NCBI GenBank assembly: GCA_030159075.1
Contig: BROG01000810.1
Span: forward strand, 124,001-188,000
Reading direction: 5' to 3'
DNA length: 64,000 bases
DNA from: Atrina japonica
Lineage: Eukaryota; Mollusca; Bivalvia; Pterioida; Pinnidae
In this document: piece by piece, positions 60,831 to 64,000 of the stretch
Numbering within the stretch: the stretch's first letter is position 1
Layout: every line of letters begins with the position of its first letter
The notes under the pieces: generated by a model
Told to the model about the DNA's origin: nothing
What the model saw: the letters and a program-made list of their open reading frames with translations, nothing else
Databases searched by the model: none
Translations under genes and position numbers: made by a program

Positions 60831-60927
60831 TTTAACTTGTTCATCCCTATAAAGACACATTTGGACTGTTCTAACACCTTTATTTATAGAAGAGTCTATA
60901 TTGTTTATCAGGGGTTGATGGCTTAAA
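60831..60927 (+). mobile_element. AACTCATTCACC MITE, copy 5
   Basis: tttaacttgttcatccctat, aaagacacatttggac ... agaagagtctatattg ... caggggttgatggcttaaa. Confidence 0.7.
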
Positions 60928-61384
60928 CTGACTTTTCATCATTAGTTAAGTCTTGTTTGTATATCATTCTGATCTCAAGCTAAAGTAAAAATGACAATTT
61001 ATCTTATCTCCCTAATCCATACAACATCTCTGTCTTACTACATCAGTTAATTATTAGTTCTAAGGATGTGATCAATTTCCTACTAAAGAAGAAGGAAATA
61101 TTTACTTATATATACTTACTAAGCTTTGACCACTTGTAAAACTAGTGTCTGGAGTCAATGGCAATATCAAACATTATGTAATTTTGTCTCTGAAGTACTG
61201 CATAAATATTTGTATGCTAGGATGTCCATCTTACCATACATTGATTTTTGCAAATGCTTCAATTAAGTGACTCAATGCAACTGATTTTGTAACTAAATTG
61301 AAGTTCTGTCTATGGTCAAGTACTGTTATACAGGTTCTACGAGTTTTAATTTTTTTTCTCTTTCCTGAAACAATCATGATTTTT

Positions 61385-62736
61385 CAGGGTGAAAAAAATG
61401 TACCCGTACTCGTTCACTCATCCTGGACAAGTGACAATGGCTTTGGGACGAGTAGTTAGGATTGGGTACTCGTCCCCAGTGACGAGTAGTTAGGATTGGG
61501 TACTCGTCCCCAGTGACAAGTAGTTAGGATTGGGTACTCGTCCCCAGTGACGAGTAGTTAGGATTGGGTACTTGTCCCCAGTGACGAGTAGTTAGGATTG
61601 GGTACTCGTCCCCAGTGACAAGTAGTTAGGATTGGGTACTCGTCTCCAGTGACGAGTAGTTAGGATTGGGTACTTGTCTCCAGTGACAAGTAGTTAGGAT
61701 TGGGTACTCGTCCCCAGTGACGAGTAGTTAGGATTGGGTACTCGTCTCCAGTGACGAGTAGTTAGGATAGGGTACTCGTCTCCAGTGACAAGTAGTTAGG
61801 ATAGTAGTTAGGATTGGGTACTTGTCTCCAGTGACGAGTAGTTAGCATTGGGTACTCGTCTCCAGTGACGAGTAGTTAGGATTGGGTACTCGTCTCCAGT
61901 GACGAGTAGTTAGGATTGGGTACTCGTCTCCAGTGACGAGTAGTTAGGATTGGGTACTCGTCCCCAGTGACGAGTAGTTAGGATTGGGTACTCGTCTCCA
62001 GTGACGAGTAGTTAGGATTGGGTACTTGTCTCCAGTGACGAGTAGTAAGGATTGGGTACTCGTCCCCAGTGACAAGTAGTTAGGATTGGGTACTCGTCCC
62101 CAGTGATGAGTAGTTAGGATTGGGTACTCGTCCCCAGTGACGAGTAGTTAGGATTGGGTACTCGTCTCCAGTGATGAGTAGTTAGGATTGGATACTCGTC
62201 TCCAGTGATGAGTAGTTAGGATTGGGTACTCGTCTCCAGTGACAAGTAGTTAGGATTGGGTACTCGTCTCCAGTGACAAGTAGTTAGGATTGGGTACTTG
62301 TCTCCAGTGACGAGTAGTTAGGATTGGGTACTTGTCTCCAGTGACGAGTAGTTAGCATTGGGTACTCGTCCCCAGTGACAAGTAGTTAGGATTGGGTACT
62401 CGTCCCCAGTGACGAGTAGTTAGGATTGGGTACTTGTCTCCAGTGACGAGTAGTTAGCATTGGGTACTCGTCTCCAGTGACGAGTAATTTTTCTTCTAGA
62501 TCTATGACATCTTACAAAATCATCCTATAAAGCTTTCCCTGAACATGTCACTTTTAAAATCCTTTACTGCCATTTTAATTAATTATAAGTTCCATATCAG
62601 AGAAATAGTGAGTCTCAATGGTTCCATAAAAGATTATAAAAATTGGGACAAGCTAACAAGTGTCTAGGGACGAGTGGTTTTCAAAATTACTTGTCCCATA
62701 GGATGAATGATTTTTCAATTTTTTTTTCTCACCCTG
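61385..62736. mobile_element. CAGGGTGA-ended element filled by a 34-bp array
   Basis: Left CAGGGTGAAAAAAAT ... catcctggacaagt matches the complement of the right end (aattttttttctcaccctg, acttgtcccataggatg). The nine bases outside the ends (atgattttt / ataattatt) agree at seven, too weak for a target duplication. Between the ends are about 31 units of 34 bp (61434-62488). Confidence 0.72.
61434..62488 (+). repeat. 34-bp hairpin-forming tandem array, ~31 units
   Basis: Unit: gttaggattgggtactcgtc, cccagtgacgagta. GACGAGTA and TACTCGTC inside each period are complementary, so each unit can form an 8-bp stem with a 12-base loop. The unit shares gggacgagt with both inner ends of the host element. 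Confidence 0.92.
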
Positions 62737-63425
62737 ATAATTATTATTTGGCTCCTGCAACGACAGATATGTACATATAATGCTTTCTATATACATGTAT
62801 GTATAGTAACAATATTTCCAGCAGTTTCAGATCTATACAATAAATACAAGTCATGATCAAAATTCTGTACAACAATAAGATGAGTATTTTGATATTTTTT
62901 CCGTATTGTTGGTCATTTTTGTGATTATACATATGTATGATGAAGCCATAAAATATTTGTTCATTGTTACTTGTATTCATGGATTTATTTAACTATGAGT
63001 GTAGCAAATATTTCCTTATACATGTGCTTGTATAAAAAAATTATGAATATTATTACTACTTGGTCATGATTTTTGTTGATATGGCAAAAACCCAGGTGAT
63101 GGATAAGGCAATTTTGTCCTTTTTGGCTTTTTGTTTTCTTTTGGCCATATATGGGCATTTTTCATATTGATACATTTAGACAAAATACTTTATATAAATA
63201 AGTACTATATACATGAATCATCCATCTAGTCATTCAGGTGAGGTGGTCAAATTTGTTATATCCTGAATACAGATCCATGCTTTGGAACACATATGTAGTT
63301 GTCACTTGCTATTTGTAAAATATTTTGATAAATGCTGGTTTGTGATACGTTGACCACATCATGGCACATGTTTTGCAATCTGACATTGCACAAAACTTGA
63401 TGAAACTTAACATAAAGTTCCAATG
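62737..63425. other. no supported feature
   Basis: AT-rich. Open frames show no domain. Confidence 0.4.
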
Positions 63426-64000
63426 TATTGGTATGTGTACGATGACTGTGCTGTGTGAACAAATACACATAACCATGTAATATGATGGCTTGTACACAGG
63501 CATGTTATAGTGTATCTTGACTGTGCTATGTGTACAAAGACACAATACCATGTACTTTGACTGTGCTGTGTGTACAAAGACACATAACCATGTACTATGA
63601 CTGTGCTGTGTGAACAAATACACTTAACCATGTAATATGATGGCTTGTACACAGGCATGTTATAGTGTATCTTGACTGTGCTATGTGTACAAAGACACAA
63701 TACCATGTACTTTGACTGTGCTGTGTGTACAAAGACACATAACCATGTACTATGACTGTGCTGTGTGAACAAATACACATAACCATGTAATATGATGGCT
63801 TGTACACAGGCATGTTATAGTGTATCTTGACTGTGCTATGTGTACAAAGACACAATACCATGTACTTTGACTGTGTGCTGTGTGTACAAAGACACATAAC
63901 AATGTACTATGACTGTGCTGTGTGAACAAATACACATAACCATGTAATATGATGGCTTGTACACAGGCATGTTATAGTGTATCTTGACTGTGCTATGTGT
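63426..64000 (+). repeat. 155-bp higher-order tandem array running off the window
   Basis: The phrase tatagtgtatcttgactg recurs at 63506, 63661, 63816 and 63973. Each 155-bp period contains three related ~40-base subunits (gactgtgctgtgtgtacaaa, gacacataaccatgtac) and one divergent piece (atgatggcttgtacacaggc). It is cut by the end of the window. Confidence 0.93.

Noticed and set aside
61434..62488. CRISPR-like regular array
   Set aside because: Units are contiguous and lack unique spacers, the context is eukaryotic, and no cas genes exist.
63256..63935. Cys/His/Thr-rich minus-strand frames resembling a zinc-finger repeat
   Set aside because: The spacing follows the 155-bp DNA repeat and several frames are open at once; no consistent C2H2 pattern is present.

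Overview
The window looks like animal nuclear DNA, most likely from a marine bivalve or another mollusc. It is AT-rich, has no operon structure and no long host coding exon, and is packed with short inverted-repeat elements, minisatellites and retroelements. It carries several copies of an interspersed repeat that starts AGCTCACCTGGCCCGAAGG and ends in AGGTGAGCG...GGCCCCTTGGACCTCTTG, plus a tRNA-derived SINE ending in GGGACGTTAAAC. I know both types from mollusc genomes. That is recognition from memory, not a database search.

Left part (1-15486): a 2.2 kb block bounded by a perfect 23-bp inverted repeat (122-2336), a GC-rich segment, the SINE (3310-3588), a degenerate GGCTCA array, then a full-length Ty3/gypsy LTR retrotransposon on the minus strand (6754-15486). 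It has near-identical LTRs, a 4-bp TACA target duplication, primer-binding site, polypurine tract, PNMA-like gag with one zinc knuckle, protease, and RT-RNase H-integrase. Gag and pro-pol are joined by a textbook -1 frameshift signal: TTTAAAC, a 7-nt spacer, a 7-bp stem and a possible pseudoknot. The copy is frameshifted near the gag start and twice between protease and RT.

Middle part (15487-43350): copies of the AGCTCACC family with an internal ~155-bp tandem repeat, DNA-transposon-like insertions (17333-19225; 27569-29286, the latter cutting cleanly into a 79-bp tandem array and carrying a nested element), many MITEs, and a 3.9 kb satellite-like array (32233-36118) whose consensus has no stop codon in any minus-strand frame.

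Right part (43350-64000): the 5' half of a second LTR retroelement on the minus strand (45759-46861 LTR, then gag, protease and the start of integrase, with no RT between protease and integrase). It abuts a short degraded ZNF862/hAT-like fragment. After this come several minisatellites, a 3.3 kb foldback element whose arms end in 10-bp tandem repeats (50974-54254), a 1.1 kb CAGGG-ended element with CCAGTT duplications, a large 56-bp array interrupted by a 156-bp array, and two arrays lying inside transposon-like elements whose ends resemble the repeat unit.

No host gene could be supported. The region reads as intergenic or intronic repeat-rich DNA. The only coding content with recognisable domains belongs to mobile elements.
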